Source: Actinomycetota bacterium
Lineage (GTDB): Bacteria; Actinomycetota; Actinomycetes; Streptosporangiales; Streptosporangiaceae
Assembly (NCBI GenBank): GCA_027313705.1
Contig: DAHVDE010000118.1
Location: 62,001 to 126,000 of the forward strand
DNA: 64,000 bases
Reading direction: 5' to 3'
A model generated the notes under the pieces. It searched no databases and was not told the origin of the DNA. It was given only the letters and a program-made list of their open reading frames with translations. Shown piece by piece: positions 25,687-34,736 of the stretch (within the stretch, counting starts at the first letter, position 1; the number at the start of each line of letters is the position of its first letter). The translations under genes were made by a program, and so were the position numbers.

Positions 25687-26526
25687 ATGAGCGGCAAATC
25701 GGTGCGCCGACTAGTAACCCGCATCAGGCTGGACCAGGAACCTGGCAGCATGGAGCGCGCGGACCTGCTCGCCACCGAGGAGCCGCTCGGCATCAGGATC
25801 GGCGGCTCGGCCGTCAGCCTGACCATGCGCACCCCCGGCGACGACCTGGACCTGGTCGCCGGCTTCCTGTTCACCGAGGGCATCGTCACCGGCCCGGCCG
25901 ACATCGCGGAAATCAGGATCTGCGACGGCACCGCATGCGGCCACGCCGGTCACGAGGGCCTGGGCAACATCGCCGACGTCCGCCTGGCCTCCGGCGGCAG
26001 GCCGGACCCGCGCCGGAACTTCCTCACGACGAGCGCGTGCGGCGTGTGCGGCAAGGCGAGTGCCGCGGAGCTCTATGTCAGAAAATCTTTTGATCTCGCC
26101 AGAGATCACGGGGTAATTCTGGCGAGCGCCCTCGCGGCCATGCCTGACCGGTTGCGAGCCACCCAGCGGGTGTTTGCAAGCACCGGCGGCCTGCATGCCG
26201 CCGGATTGTTCACCCCGGCAGGTGATCTAGCCTGCGCACGGGAGGACGTGGGCAGGCACAACGCGGTAGACAAGGTAATCGGCTGGGCGCTGCGGTCTGG
26301 CAGGCTACCGCTGAGCGGTTGTGTACTGCTGGTCAGCGGCCGTGCCTCGTTCGAGCTAGTCAGCAAGGCGGTGCTTGCTGGCTGTCCGGTACTCGCGGCC
26401 GTGTCAGCACCATCGTCGCTGGCTGCTGACCTGGCCGAGCAAAACGGCCTTACGCTCGTCGGGTTCTTGCGCGGTGGCTCGATGAACGTCTACGCCGAGC
26501 CGCGGCGCGTCGTGACGTCCGGCTAG
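25687..26526 (+). CDS. fdhD: Formate dehydrogenase sulfurtransferase FdhD
   Basis: FdhD hands sulfur from the cysteine desulfurase to the Mo-bis-MGD cofactor, which FDH needs for activity. The conserved loop TSACGVCGKAS (near residue 117) carries the CxxC pair that relays the sulfur. Other family motifs are EEPLGIRIGG, LVAGFLFTEGI and AREDVGRHNAVDKVIG. ATG at 25687 is chosen for its GAAAGG site; the upstream frame is a shadow of fdhA. It is divergent from fdhA with under 60 bp between starts, so the promoters overlap. Confidence 0.96.
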   Translation: MSGKSVRRLVTRIRLDQEPGSMERADLLATEEPLGIRIGGSAVSLTMRTPGDDLDLVAGFLFTEGIVTGPADIAEIRICDGTACGHAGHEGLGNIADVRLASGGRPDPRRNFLTTSACGVCGKASAAELYVRKSFDLARDHGVILASALAAMPDRLRATQRVFASTGGLHAAGLFTPAGDLACAREDVGRHNAVDKVIGWALRSGRLPLSGCVLLVSGRASFELVSKAVLAGCPVLAAVSAPSSLAADLAEQNGLTLVGFLRGGSMNVYAEPRRVVTSG

Positions 26527-26538
26527 CTCGCCTGGACG

Positions 26539-26895
26539 TTAGTTGTTGCCCTGGTCCATCTGCGTGAAGCCCTGCACGATGTTCGGGAACTTGCTGAGAC
26601 ACTGCTCTAGCTGGGCCATTTCGCCGGCGGTGGCATTGGTGGAGTTGAAGTTCACCTGGTCGACCACTCCTGGCTGACCGGTGTCCTGCCTGACCTGGCC
26701 CATGAGCGGCAGGTTGGGAATGTGCGAGCACACAGAGACGACATGGCGCGCCGTCGCGATCGACGTATTCGGCGCGAACGTGACCTGGATCCACTGCTGC
26801 CCGAGGGCCTTGTCGAACTTGGCGCAGCCGCTGATGCCGACGACGAGCGCGAGCGCGACGGTGCCAAGCGCGGCGAGTCGGGCGAGGTTATGCAC
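26539..26895 (-). CDS. Putative small lipoprotein
   Basis: A protein of 118 residues with a signal peptide ending in the lipobox GISGC (Cys 24). The mature part is a small alpha/beta sequence with one Cys pair (VCSHIPNLPL and LEQCLSKFPNI). Similar short lipoproteins with a ferredoxin-like VARHVVSVC / QLEQCL pattern exist in actinobacteria; the role is unknown. It is convergent with fdhD. Confidence 0.7.
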   Translation of the reverse strand: MHNLARLAALGTVALALVVGISGCAKFDKALGQQWIQVTFAPNTSIATARHVVSVCSHIPNLPLMGQVRQDTGQPGVVDQVNFNSTNATAGEMAQLEQCLSKFPNIVQGFTQMDQGNN

Positions 26896-26964
26896 GCCTA
26901 CAGCTTAGGCGTGCGGCCGGATCACTTCGCCGCAGGCTCCTTCGGCAGTCAAGCGCTCAGCAGG

Positions 26965-27342
26965 CTAAGCGCTGCTGCGTGCAGTGCCGGATCGCCCGCG
27001 GCCGGCGCGTTTGTCGATCGGCTCCACCCTGGGTTTGGCGATAGACTGGTAGTCCGCCGTCGCCAGTGCGATCGTGCGGTCGGGCCTGGCCGCGTTGAAG
27101 TAGATCTCAGCATGCTGCAGCAACTCGGGCTCGATAAGCAGTTCGAGCCGGTCGTCAAACGAGAACGGCGGGATCGTGCCGACCGGCGTCCCAGCCAGTC
27201 GCTCGGCCACCTCGGATGAGGCGAAGGCTGCATACGTGCCGTCGAGCAGGGTCTTGATCTTGTCGAAATTGACCCGCTTGTCCCGGATCTGCGGCGGCCA
27301 TTGATCGTGTACCTTCCTGGCGCACTCGGTGAGGTCGGGCAT
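26965..27342 (-). pseudogene. YbaK/ProX-type aminoacyl-tRNA editing domain, N-terminally truncated
   Basis: The segment RVNFDKIKTLL, followed by EVAERLAGTPVGTIPPF and LLIEPELLQHAEIYFNAA, matches the second half of YbaK-type deacylase domains, which remove mischarged amino acids from tRNA. The first half of the domain is missing; the 20 residues before it do not fit the family. The C-terminal tail RAGRGRSGTARSSA also looks like frame-run-on. I read it as a decayed gene, though the frame is open for 125 residues. Confidence 0.55.
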
Positions 27343-27345
27343 TGC

Positions 27346-27886
27346 TCAGTCCTTCATTATGTGGCCAGGCGCCTCGCCACCGCTCACCCTGGGTCAGGCC
27401 GGGCTCGGCAACAGCTAGCCGCTCGCCGAACCAGTCGCGCACCTGCGTAACTCGCTCGCCGAACTCCGCCACCGAGTCAGTGATCAGCAACAGCGCGCCG
27501 AGCATGTCCGCCGATGCCGAGAATTTGGTGTTCAGGTTCGCGCCCGGTGGCACCCACATCTGGACGTACCGCACGTTAGGCAGGCTGAGCGGCTCATCGG
27601 GTACCGGTAGCTGGCCACTGTGCCGGCCGGGCCGTAGAGGCCGACAGTTCCGACCACCTTCGGGTGCACCTTGACCTCAAGTGCCGGACGTCGGCCGATC
27701 GCGCATAGCAAGGCCGCCTCTGCGAGGGCTTCGCACGCCGCACGGCTGGCCGTTACCAAGCCGCAGCACATCATGGAGTCCGCAGGCACGCATCACGTAG
27801 GAGTCGCTGCCTAAGACGAGTACGGACGGTTTCCCACCGCCCTTTCCCCTATCCTCTCCATCTCTGCCAACGGTCCCCATGATCAT
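27346..27886 (-). pseudogene. ATP-grasp enzyme remnant, three frames
   Basis: Pieces in three frames belong together: KPSVLVLGSDSYVMRACG (N-terminus, from about 27830), then ASRAACEALAEAALLCAIGR with KVHPKVVGTVGLYGPAG, then VRYVQMWVPPGANLNTKFSA with LLLITDSVAEFGERVTQV at the C-terminal end. They fit the N- and C-terminal ends of a roughly 400-residue ATP-grasp ligase; the middle is deleted. The product cannot be functional. Confidence 0.6.
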
Positions 27887-27892
27887 ACCAAA

Positions 27893-28768
27893 TCAGGTGC
27901 CGTAACCGACCCGGCCGAGTTGCGGTCCCGCGACACGCTGAACCTCGGCAAGCTGGGCCGGGCTCAGCAACCGCCGCCAGGTCGTCGTGTCTCCTGCGCG
28001 CGGCAACTCGAACTGGCCGACCTCGGCGTCCACGAACTGGGACAGCGCCGCCCTCGCGACCGCGGGCTGGGCGACGACCTGCTCGAACCTGAATGTCGTG
28101 AGCTGCTCGGCGCTCATCGAGTTGCGCAGCCTGGCCATCTTGTGCACGGCACCGCGCCAGCGCATCGCGCACTTGCCCGCCGGAGAGAGCCTCGCCCAGC
28201 CGTCCCGGTCTTCCTCCGTTTCCGTGCCGAAGAAAGGACTGGGGAACTCGGTGTCCACGTTGGCGATGCCCTTCCTGAACCAGGCAAGCTCGGCCGGGTC
28301 GGACAGCATCGCGGCGACCACGTCCCTGCCGTCTCTGATGATCTGCACGATCTTCGCGTCAGGAAACGCCTCGACCAGAGCTTCCGCGCAGTACATCAAG
28401 GCCGGCGTCGCGTCACCGTAGCGCGTTATCTCCCGCTCGTCCACGCAGGTCCCAGGACCGTTCCTGGCGTGCTGGCACTGCGCGGTGCACATGCGGCACG
28501 CTTCCGCTGTGACCCGCCAGGCCTGGGCGAACGCGTCACGCAGCACGGAAGCCGCAGCCTCGCCGCGGCCTAGCTGGATAGAGGGCGTTCTCGCGAAGGC
28601 GTAGACGACGCTGGCCACGGAGGGCTTGCTGGTCGTGAAGTGAAACCCTCCGCCGCAGTTCAGGGCACGCGCGATCAGGTCCGCCCCCGAATGCGGCGCG
28701 CCGATCACGAAGACCGGCTGGCGGACCTTTTGTCCGTTGATGACGAGTACGTAGGAGCGTGTTGGCAT
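27893..28768 (-). CDS. Sulfotransferase-family protein with Cys-rich insert
   Basis: The fold signature is PVFVIGAPHSGADLIARAL (residues 18-36, in the place of the PAPS 5'-phosphosulfate loop) and IVQIIRDGRDVVAAML near residue 145 (the 3'-phosphate motif with the Arg-Asp pair). A CxxCxxxC group (CRMCTAQC) plus one more Cys sits between them, unusual for the family, and may bind metal. ATG at 28768 gives the natural N-terminus for the fold but has no clear ribosome site. The acceptor substrate is unknown. It could also be a sulfotransferase-like protein without activity. Confidence 0.75.
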   Translation of the reverse strand: MPTRSYVLVINGQKVRQPVFVIGAPHSGADLIARALNCGGGFHFTTSKPSVASVVYAFARTPSIQLGRGEAAASVLRDAFAQAWRVTAEACRMCTAQCQHARNGPGTCVDEREITRYGDATPALMYCAEALVEAFPDAKIVQIIRDGRDVVAAMLSDPAELAWFRKGIANVDTEFPSPFFGTETEEDRDGWARLSPAGKCAMRWRGAVHKMARLRNSMSAEQLTTFRFEQVVAQPAVARAALSQFVDAEVGQFELPRAGDTTTWRRLLSPAQLAEVQRVAGPQLGRVGYGT

Positions 28769-28943
28769 GGCTGGGACTAAGTGTGGCACTGCGGGCGGCC
28801 GGGCGAGGCATTGGCGGCCGGCGTGCCGCACCGGCGTGCCAGGCACGATCGTGCTCGGCGTCGCCGGCTCGATCATCGGCGCCATCGTAGTCTTGCTGAT
28901 CATGCGGAGGACCGGCCTAGACCGCCGTCGCCGGCGTGTCTGA
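28767..28943 (+). CDS. Possible small membrane peptide, GlsB/YeaQ-like tail
   Basis: A 58-residue frame whose second half, TIVLGVAGSIIGAIVVLLIM, is a convincing membrane helix like the last helix of transglycosylase-associated (GlsB/YeaQ/YmgE) proteins. The first half is Arg/Gly-rich. It begins at the sulfotransferase start on the opposite strand and overlaps the end of the ABC exporter gene. It may be a remnant. Confidence 0.25.
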   Translation: MAGTKCGTAGGRARHWRPACRTGVPGTIVLGVAGSIIGAIVVLLIMRRTGLDRRRRRV

Positions 28944-30836
28944 CAGTTCGCCAGCCCGGCCCTCCTGGCTGGCGAACTGAGTCAGGTACAGGTCACGGTA
29001 AAGCCCGCAGGCGGCGAGTAGTTCTGGGTGCGTGCCACGCTCGACGACCCGCCCGTCGTCGATGACCAGGATCTGGTCGGCCGCGATGATCGTGGACAGC
29101 CGGTGCGCGATCACCAGCGAGGTACGGCCGGCCAATGCGGACCTCAGCGCGCCTTGCACGGCGGCCTCGGACTCGGAGTCCAGGTGCGCGGTCGCCTCGT
29201 CGAGCACCACCACGGAAGGCGCCTTGAGCAGCAGCCTCGCCAGTGCGATCCGTTGCTTTTCCCCGCCTGACAACCGGTAGCCCCTGTCCCCCACGACCGT
29301 ATCGAGCCCGTCGGGCAGCACGGAGATCAGCGACCAGATCTGCGCCGCCCCGCAGGCCTCGATCAGTTCTTCCTCTGTCGCGCCCGGCTTGGCGTAAGCC
29401 AGGTTCGCCCTGATCGTGTCGTGGAACATGTGCGCGTCCTGAGTCACCACGCCGACCACGTCGTGCAGCGAATCCTGGGTCACCTCCCTGATGTCGGTTC
29501 CGTCGATAAGCACCCGGCCGCGGCGCGGGTCGTAGAGCCTGGCCACCAGCGCGGTGATCGTGGTCTTGCCTGCCCCTGACGGGCCGACAAGCGCGGTGAG
29601 CCGCCCGGCGGGGGCGTGGAAGGAAACCGCGCGCAGCACATCGGCGTTCGCGTCGGTCCGTTCAGGCACAGGCAGCGCTATCGACTCGAGCGACGCAAGC
29701 GAGATCTCGCTCGCGACCGGGTACCTGAACCAGACATCGTCAAAGTCGACGGTGGGCGCGGCCGGTCCTGAGCCGAGCGAAACCGCGTCGGGCGCGTCGG
29801 CGATCAAGGGCTTAAGATCGAGCACCTCGAAAACCCGGTCAAAGCTGACCAGCGCCGTCATGACATCGACCTGGACGTTGGAGAGCGAGGTAATCGGCCC
29901 GTACAGCCTGCCGATCAGCGCGGCAAGCGCCACCAGCGTCCCGATCTTGAAGAAGTTGTCGATGACGAGCACGCCGCCGAGCCCGTAGATCACGGCCGTC
30001 GCCAGCGAAGCCAGCAGCATCAGCGAGATGACCAGGGTCGATCCGTACATCGCGGTGGTCACGCCGATGTCGCGCACCCGCCCGGCCCGGTCGCGGAACG
30101 TGCCGATCTCCTCACCTGGCCGCCCGAACAGCTTGACCAGCATGGCTCCCGCCACGTTGAACCGCTCGGTCATCGTCGAGCCCATCGCCGCATCGAGTTG
30201 CATCGACTCCCTGGTCAGCCGCTGCAGCCTGCGGCCGACGAACCTGGCGGGGAGGATGAAGGCCGGGATCAGCACCAGGGCCACGAGCGTGACCTGCCAG
30301 GACAGCAAGATCATCGCCCCGAGCACTAGCGCGAGCGAGAGCACGTTCGCCACCACGGAGGACAGCGTCGAGGTCAGCGCCTGCTGGGCGCCGATGACAT
30401 CGCTGTTGAGCCTGCTCACCAGGGAACCGGTCTGCGTTCTGGTGAAGAATGCGATGGGCTGGCGCTGCACATGAGCGAACACCTCGGTGCGCAGGTCGTA
30501 GATGAGGCCCTCGCCTATCCTGGCGGAAAACCAGCGCTGCCCGATCGTCAGCAGCGCGTCGAGCAGCGCAAGCCCGGCGACGGCGGCACCGATGGCCAGC
30601 ACGACGCCGGTCTTGCGCGGCAAGATGCCGTCATCGATCAGCCCGCGCAGCATCAGTGGTACCGCGATCGTCACCACCGCGTCGAGCGATACGATCAGCA
30701 GGAATACGATCAGGTCACGGCGGTACGGCTGGGCGTAAGAAAAAATGCGCTTTACCGTGCCTGGCTTAAGCCGCTGGCGGGTGACCGACCTGTCCCGCGA
30801 GAACGATCGCATGGAGTGCCAGTTGGCATACGTCAT
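28917..30836 (-). CDS. ABC transporter, fused permease and ATPase (exporter)
   Basis: A half-transporter of 639 residues: six membrane helices (about 40-330) followed by a nucleotide-binding domain with Walker A GPSGAGKTT, Q-loop VTQDAHMF, signature LSGGEKQR, Walker B VVVLDEATAHLD and His-switch AHRLS. The type is MsbA/multidrug-like and should work as a homodimer. The N-terminus is cytoplasmic. Its start overlaps the stop of the enoyl-CoA hydratase gene by 4 bp, so both are in one operon. Substrate unknown. Confidence 0.93.
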   Translation of the reverse strand: MTYANWHSMRSFSRDRSVTRQRLKPGTVKRIFSYAQPYRRDLIVFLLIVSLDAVVTIAVPLMLRGLIDDGILPRKTGVVLAIGAAVAGLALLDALLTIGQRWFSARIGEGLIYDLRTEVFAHVQRQPIAFFTRTQTGSLVSRLNSDVIGAQQALTSTLSSVVANVLSLALVLGAMILLSWQVTLVALVLIPAFILPARFVGRRLQRLTRESMQLDAAMGSTMTERFNVAGAMLVKLFGRPGEEIGTFRDRAGRVRDIGVTTAMYGSTLVISLMLLASLATAVIYGLGGVLVIDNFFKIGTLVALAALIGRLYGPITSLSNVQVDVMTALVSFDRVFEVLDLKPLIADAPDAVSLGSGPAAPTVDFDDVWFRYPVASEISLASLESIALPVPERTDANADVLRAVSFHAPAGRLTALVGPSGAGKTTITALVARLYDPRRGRVLIDGTDIREVTQDSLHDVVGVVTQDAHMFHDTIRANLAYAKPGATEEELIEACGAAQIWSLISVLPDGLDTVVGDRGYRLSGGEKQRIALARLLLKAPSVVVLDEATAHLDSESEAAVQGALRSALAGRTSLVIAHRLSTIIAADQILVIDDGRVVERGTHPELLAACGLYRDLYLTQFASQEGRAGELSDTPATAV

Positions 30837-31699
30837 GACGTACCAGAACCAGCCGGGCCTTCCCGCAGTTCCCTGCTCCGCTCAGGGCGTAACCTGGCGC
30901 CCCGCATCGACTCGCGCTCGAGAGTTCGCAGCAGGTCGCGCTGAGCCAGTCGCTCGGCTGCGGCCTGCTCGTCGAGCGTGTTCCCTGCCGCCTGGCAAAG
31001 CAGCGCCTTCGTAGCCCGCGCCGCCTTCACTTCGGTCGACAGCAATGCCGCGACCAGGTCCTCGACCGCCTCGTCCAGTTCGCCAGCGGGCACCACAAGC
31101 TCGGCAAGCCGAAGCAGCATCGCCTCCTGAGCCGTGACCGTCCTTGCCGTCAGGCACAACTCGATCGCCCTCGGCAAGCCCACGATGTCCACCAGCGGCT
31201 TAGTGCCTGTCAGGTCGGGCACCAGCCCGAGCGCGGGCTCCTTCATGGCGAACTTGGCATCATCGGCCAGGATGCGAAGGTCACAGGAGAGTGCGAGCTG
31301 GAACCCGGCGCCGATCGCATGCCCGTGCACGGCCGCGATCGACACGATGCGCGGGTCGCGCAGCCACAGGTAGCCGGCCTGGTACCCGGCTACCTGCCGG
31401 TCGAAGTCGGCGTCGTCCGCCCTCGCGACTGCTGCCTGCCCGGTCTCTTCCGTTCCCTCGGCGCCGCTGGCCGCCGAAAGCAAGCTGAGGTCGATCCCGG
31501 CGCAGAATGAGGGGCCCTCACCGCGTATCACCACCACCCTCACCTGCTCGGGCAGGTCAGCACCGATGCTCGCGAGCGCGTGCCAGATCGCTGGTGTCAG
31601 CGCGTTCCTGCGCTCGGGCCTGCTCAGGGTTATGGTGGCCACCTGGTCGGCGATGGCCAGGCCGACCGCGCCCGCGGCCAGCTTAAGCTGCTCGGTCAT
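30833..31699 (-). CDS. Enoyl-CoA hydratase/isomerase family protein
   Basis: A crotonase-fold protein of 288 residues. The oxyanion-hole motifs are SFCAGIDLSLL (about 65) and HGHAIGAGFQLALSCDLRI (about 125). The region corresponding to the catalytic Glu pair reads KEPALGLVPDLTGTK, with one acidic residue, so hydratase, isomerase or hydrolase chemistry cannot be decided. It is transcribed ahead of the ABC exporter with a 4-bp overlap. The Arg-rich C-terminus is longer than usual. Confidence 0.88.
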   Translation of the reverse strand: MTEQLKLAAGAVGLAIADQVATITLSRPERRNALTPAIWHALASIGADLPEQVRVVVIRGEGPSFCAGIDLSLLSAASGAEGTEETGQAAVARADDADFDRQVAGYQAGYLWLRDPRIVSIAAVHGHAIGAGFQLALSCDLRILADDAKFAMKEPALGLVPDLTGTKPLVDIVGLPRAIELCLTARTVTAQEAMLLRLAELVVPAGELDEAVEDLVAALLSTEVKAARATKALLCQAAGNTLDEQAAAERLAQRDLLRTLERESMRGARLRPERSRELREGPAGSGTS

Positions 31700-31725
31700 C
31701 TCGGCAGTCTGTCACACCGGCGGAG

Positions 31726-31947
31726 CTAGCCTGTGCTCTTGCCCCGGCCCCTGGTAGCGCCGCCGCGACTGCGCAGCGGAACGCCTGACTCGGCGAGTAT
31801 GCGATGAATGAATCCGTACGACCTTCCTGTCGACGCGGCCAATGCACGGATGCTCTCTCCGGCGCTGTACCGCTTCTGCAGTTCAGACGCCAGCTTGGCG
31901 CGGTCGGCACCAGTCACTCTGGTGCCCTTCTTGAGAGTTTCGGTCAC
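31726..31947 (-). CDS. Small helix-turn-helix protein
   Basis: A 73-residue DNA-binding protein: RAKLASELQKRYSAGESIRALAASTGRSYGFIHRILAES is a single HTH of the kind seen in resolvase-like or sigma-4-like domains, with a basic Arg/Gly tail. Closely similar stand-alone proteins are common in actinomycetes, often near ABC-F genes. Role unknown; a nucleoid or regulatory function is plausible. Confidence 0.85.
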   Translation of the reverse strand: MTETLKKGTRVTGADRAKLASELQKRYSAGESIRALAASTGRSYGFIHRILAESGVPLRSRGGATRGRGKSTG

Positions 31948-32140
31948 GCCTTCCTCCCGGTGAACTCAGGCCGCCGCTGCGCTGCCGTATCTCGCCATGA
32001 TCACGCATGAACTCGTGATCGGCTACCCACACGCCAGCAAAAAAATTAGGACATTTACCTGCCATCTGATCACCGGTCACCTCAAGGCAGGCATCATGTT
32101 GCTCTTGCGGCATAGACGGCGCTGGTCAGGAGGTAATTGG

Positions 32141-33739
32141 TCAGGCCAGCGCGACCAGGTCGGCCAGATCGGGACTCCACAGGTCTTCTACCCCGTCAGG
32201 CAGCAGGAGCACTCGCTGCGGGCCAAGTGCCTCTACCGCTCCCTCGTCGTGGGTCACCAGCACGATCGCTCCGGCAAAGCGGCGAAGCGCGGACAGGATT
32301 TCTGCCCGGCTGCCCGGATCAAGGTTGTTAGTCGGCTCGTCAAGCAACAGGACATTCGCGCCGGACACCACTAGCAAGGCGAGCGCAAGCCTGGTCTTCT
32401 CGCCTCCGGAAAGCACCCCGGCCGGCTTGGCGACATCGTCGCCGGAGAATAGGAACGAACCGAGAATGCGGCGCTGTTCTGCGTCGGTCAGCTCAGGAGC
32501 GGCGGTCCGCATGTTCTCGAGCACCGTTCGGGCATTATCGAGAGTTTCATGTTCCTGTGCGTAGTAACCGATCCGCAGGCCATGACCGGCAAGCACTTCC
32601 CCGGTGTCCGGTTCCTCGACCCCGGCAAGCAGCCGAAGCAGCGTGGTCTTGCCGGCGCCATTCAGGCCGAGCACCACAATTCTGGCGCCCTTGTCGACCG
32701 CCATGTCCACGTCGGTGAAGACCTCGGCGCTGCCATAGGATTTCGACAGGCGCTCGGCGGTCAGCGGCACCTTGCCGCAGTGCGCTGGCTCAGGAAAGCG
32801 CAGCTTAGCAACCCGGTCAGGAGCCCGGTCGGCACTCACTCCGGCAAGCAGTCTCTCGGCGCGCTTAGCCATGTTCTGCGCCGCCTTGGCCTTCGTGGCC
32901 TTGGCCCGCATCTTGTCGGCCTGAGCGCTCAAGGCGGCGGCCTGGCGCTCGGCATTGGTCCGTTCCCTGCGGCGGCGTCTGGCGTCAGTTTCCCGCTGGT
33001 CCAGGTATGCCTTCCAGCCGACGTTGTAGATGTCGATCGCTGTCCTGTCGGCGTCAAGGTGGAACACTTTGTTGACGATTGCCTCGAGCAGGCCGGTGTC
33101 GTGGCTGATCACGATCAGGCCGCCGCGGAAGGTGCGGAGGTGATCGCGCAGCCAGTTCACCGAATCGGCGTCCAGGTGGTTGGTTGGCTCGTCGAGCAGG
33201 AGCGTCTTGGAGTCGCCGAACAAGATCCTGGCGAGTTCTACCCGGCGGCGCTGCCCGCCCGACAAGGTGCCTACCGGCTGCTTGAGAACCTTGGCGGGCA
33301 AGCCGAGACTTGACGCCAGCGAGGCGGCCTCAGACTCGGCCGCATAGCCGCCGAGCACCGCGAGCCTTTCCTCGAGCTGGCCGTACCTGCGTACCGCCGC
33401 GTCCCGTTTCACCGGGTCAGGGTCGGCCATGCCCGCTTCGGCCCGGCGCATGCCCGCCAGCACCTCGTCAAGGCCCCGTGCCTGCAAGATGCGGTCGCTG
33501 GCCAGTACCTCGAGATCACCGACCCTGGTGTCTTGCGGCAGATAGCCGATCATGCCAGAACCACCGGCGACGCCCGCGGCAGGCTCGCCCTCTCCGGCAA
33601 GGACCTTAAGCAAGGTCGTCTTGCCCGCGCCGTTACGGCCCACCAAGCCGATCTTGTCGCCAGGCGCGACTTGAAAGGAGACGCCATCCATCAGCAGCCT
33701 GGCGCCCGCGCGCAACTCAAGGTCAGTAACCGTAATCAT
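32141..33739 (-). CDS. ABC-F family ATPase (ribosome-associated)
   Basis: Two ABC domains on one chain with no membrane segment. Walker A motifs are GRNGAGKTT (residues 35-43) and GLNGAGKTT (about 351); signatures are LSGGQRRR and LSGGEKTR; Walker B is LLLDEPTNHLD and LLLDEPTNNLD. The inter-domain linker (RRRRRERTNAERQAAALS) is the charged helix that reaches into the ribosomal E/P sites in this family. Subgroup is nearer to housekeeping ABC-F factors than to resistance ones, but this cannot be settled by eye. Confidence 0.93.
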   Translation of the reverse strand: MITVTDLELRAGARLLMDGVSFQVAPGDKIGLVGRNGAGKTTLLKVLAGEGEPAAGVAGGSGMIGYLPQDTRVGDLEVLASDRILQARGLDEVLAGMRRAEAGMADPDPVKRDAAVRRYGQLEERLAVLGGYAAESEAASLASSLGLPAKVLKQPVGTLSGGQRRRVELARILFGDSKTLLLDEPTNHLDADSVNWLRDHLRTFRGGLIVISHDTGLLEAIVNKVFHLDADRTAIDIYNVGWKAYLDQRETDARRRRRERTNAERQAAALSAQADKMRAKATKAKAAQNMAKRAERLLAGVSADRAPDRVAKLRFPEPAHCGKVPLTAERLSKSYGSAEVFTDVDMAVDKGARIVVLGLNGAGKTTLLRLLAGVEEPDTGEVLAGHGLRIGYYAQEHETLDNARTVLENMRTAAPELTDAEQRRILGSFLFSGDDVAKPAGVLSGGEKTRLALALLVVSGANVLLLDEPTNNLDPGSRAEILSALRRFAGAIVLVTHDEGAVEALGPQRVLLLPDGVEDLWSPDLADLVALA

Positions 33740-34106
33740 GGGAATCCACTCGCTCCAGATTTCTCACGGGTATTTCCGACAAAAGGGACACTGCATGTCG
33801 GACGCCACCCTGTGGCGTCACCCGTCAGCTACGAGCAGAGCGATTGCATGGTCGCGAGTGTACCTGACCGCCGTCACTGTCAGCCACGCATTTGCGGGGG
33901 CGTGCCGTGCCGGCGCCGGCTGCCAACGGCGGGCAGTAACGAAATTTCCGGTCCGAACGCTTAGCGCATGTTCCACTGGATTGCCTGCAGGCAGGACCCG
34001 GCCGGCTAGCCTGCATCCCGGTACTCGGATAACCGATATCATAGAATTTTATGTTTTAATAATGAATATGCGACTTCGACAACTTTATCAAGAACGGGCG
34101 GGCTAG
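33740..34106. other. Intergenic region upstream of the ECF sigma gene
   Basis: A 367-bp gap with lower GC than its surroundings, especially 34025-34075 (ATATCATAGAATTTTATG and similar). It probably holds the sigma-factor promoter. Reading frames here lack family similarity. Confidence 0.5.
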
Positions 34107-34736
34107 TTGGGCGATGCGGTTGCTCGTGCCCGGTCGGGCGACGAGACGGGCTTTCTTGAGCTCTGGCACGGGCTTCAGCCCCGCTTGCTCCGCTACTTGC
34201 GGGTGCTCGATTGCGACGACCCTGACGACATCGCCAGCGAGACCTGGCTGGCTGCCTTTCGCGACCTGCCCAGATTCAGGGGCGGCGACGAGGACTTCCC
34301 GCGCTGGATCTTCACGATCGCCCGCCACCGGGCCATTGACGCGGCGCGAGCCCGGTCACGCCGGCCGACGACCGGAGTGCCTGAGGTCATCGCCGCCGTT
34401 CCTGACGGATCGGGTGTCGAGGAGGAAGTGCTGCACTCGCTCGCGGTGGCCAGGGCGATCGCGCTGCTCACGACGCTGCCTGCCGATCAGGCCGAGGCGG
34501 TGGCCCTGCGCGTGCTGGCCGGCCTCGACAACGCGTCGATCGCAAGCATTCTCGGCAAGACGCCAGGGGCGATCCGGGTGTGCGTGCACCGCGGCCTGCG
34601 CGCTCTCGCCAAGCGTCCCGATGTTCAGGCGCTCGCCGCAGCGCGGCGTTCCGGTCGGGTTTCCGCACCCGATCAAGGACAGGGCGCGGATCAGGCCCAG
34701 GGTAACGCTCGTGGTAACAAGGAGGTGAGACCATGA
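34107..34736 (+). CDS. ECF-type RNA polymerase sigma factor
   Basis: Region 2 is seen in YLRVLDCDDPDDIASETWLAAFRDLPRF and the conserved PRWIFTIARHRAIDAARARSRR (about residues 64-85); region 4 in LPADQAEAVALRVLAGLDNASIASILGKTPGAIRVCVHRGLRALAK. The start is TTG at 34107, directly behind an in-frame TAG, so no longer N-terminus is possible. The 209-residue length is normal, with a polar tail. It overlaps the next gene by 4 bp; that membrane protein is the likely regulator. Confidence 0.9.
   Translation: MGDAVARARSGDETGFLELWHGLQPRLLRYLRVLDCDDPDDIASETWLAAFRDLPRFRGGDEDFPRWIFTIARHRAIDAARARSRRPTTGVPEVIAAVPDGSGVEEEVLHSLAVARAIALLTTLPADQAEAVALRVLAGLDNASIASILGKTPGAIRVCVHRGLRALAKRPDVQALAAARRSGRVSAPDQGQGADQAQGNARGNKEVRP

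Noticed and set aside
33738-34106. Plus-strand frame of 122 residues before the sigma gene
   Set aside because: No motif, ends at the TAG just before the sigma TTG; likely chance frame in promoter DNA.
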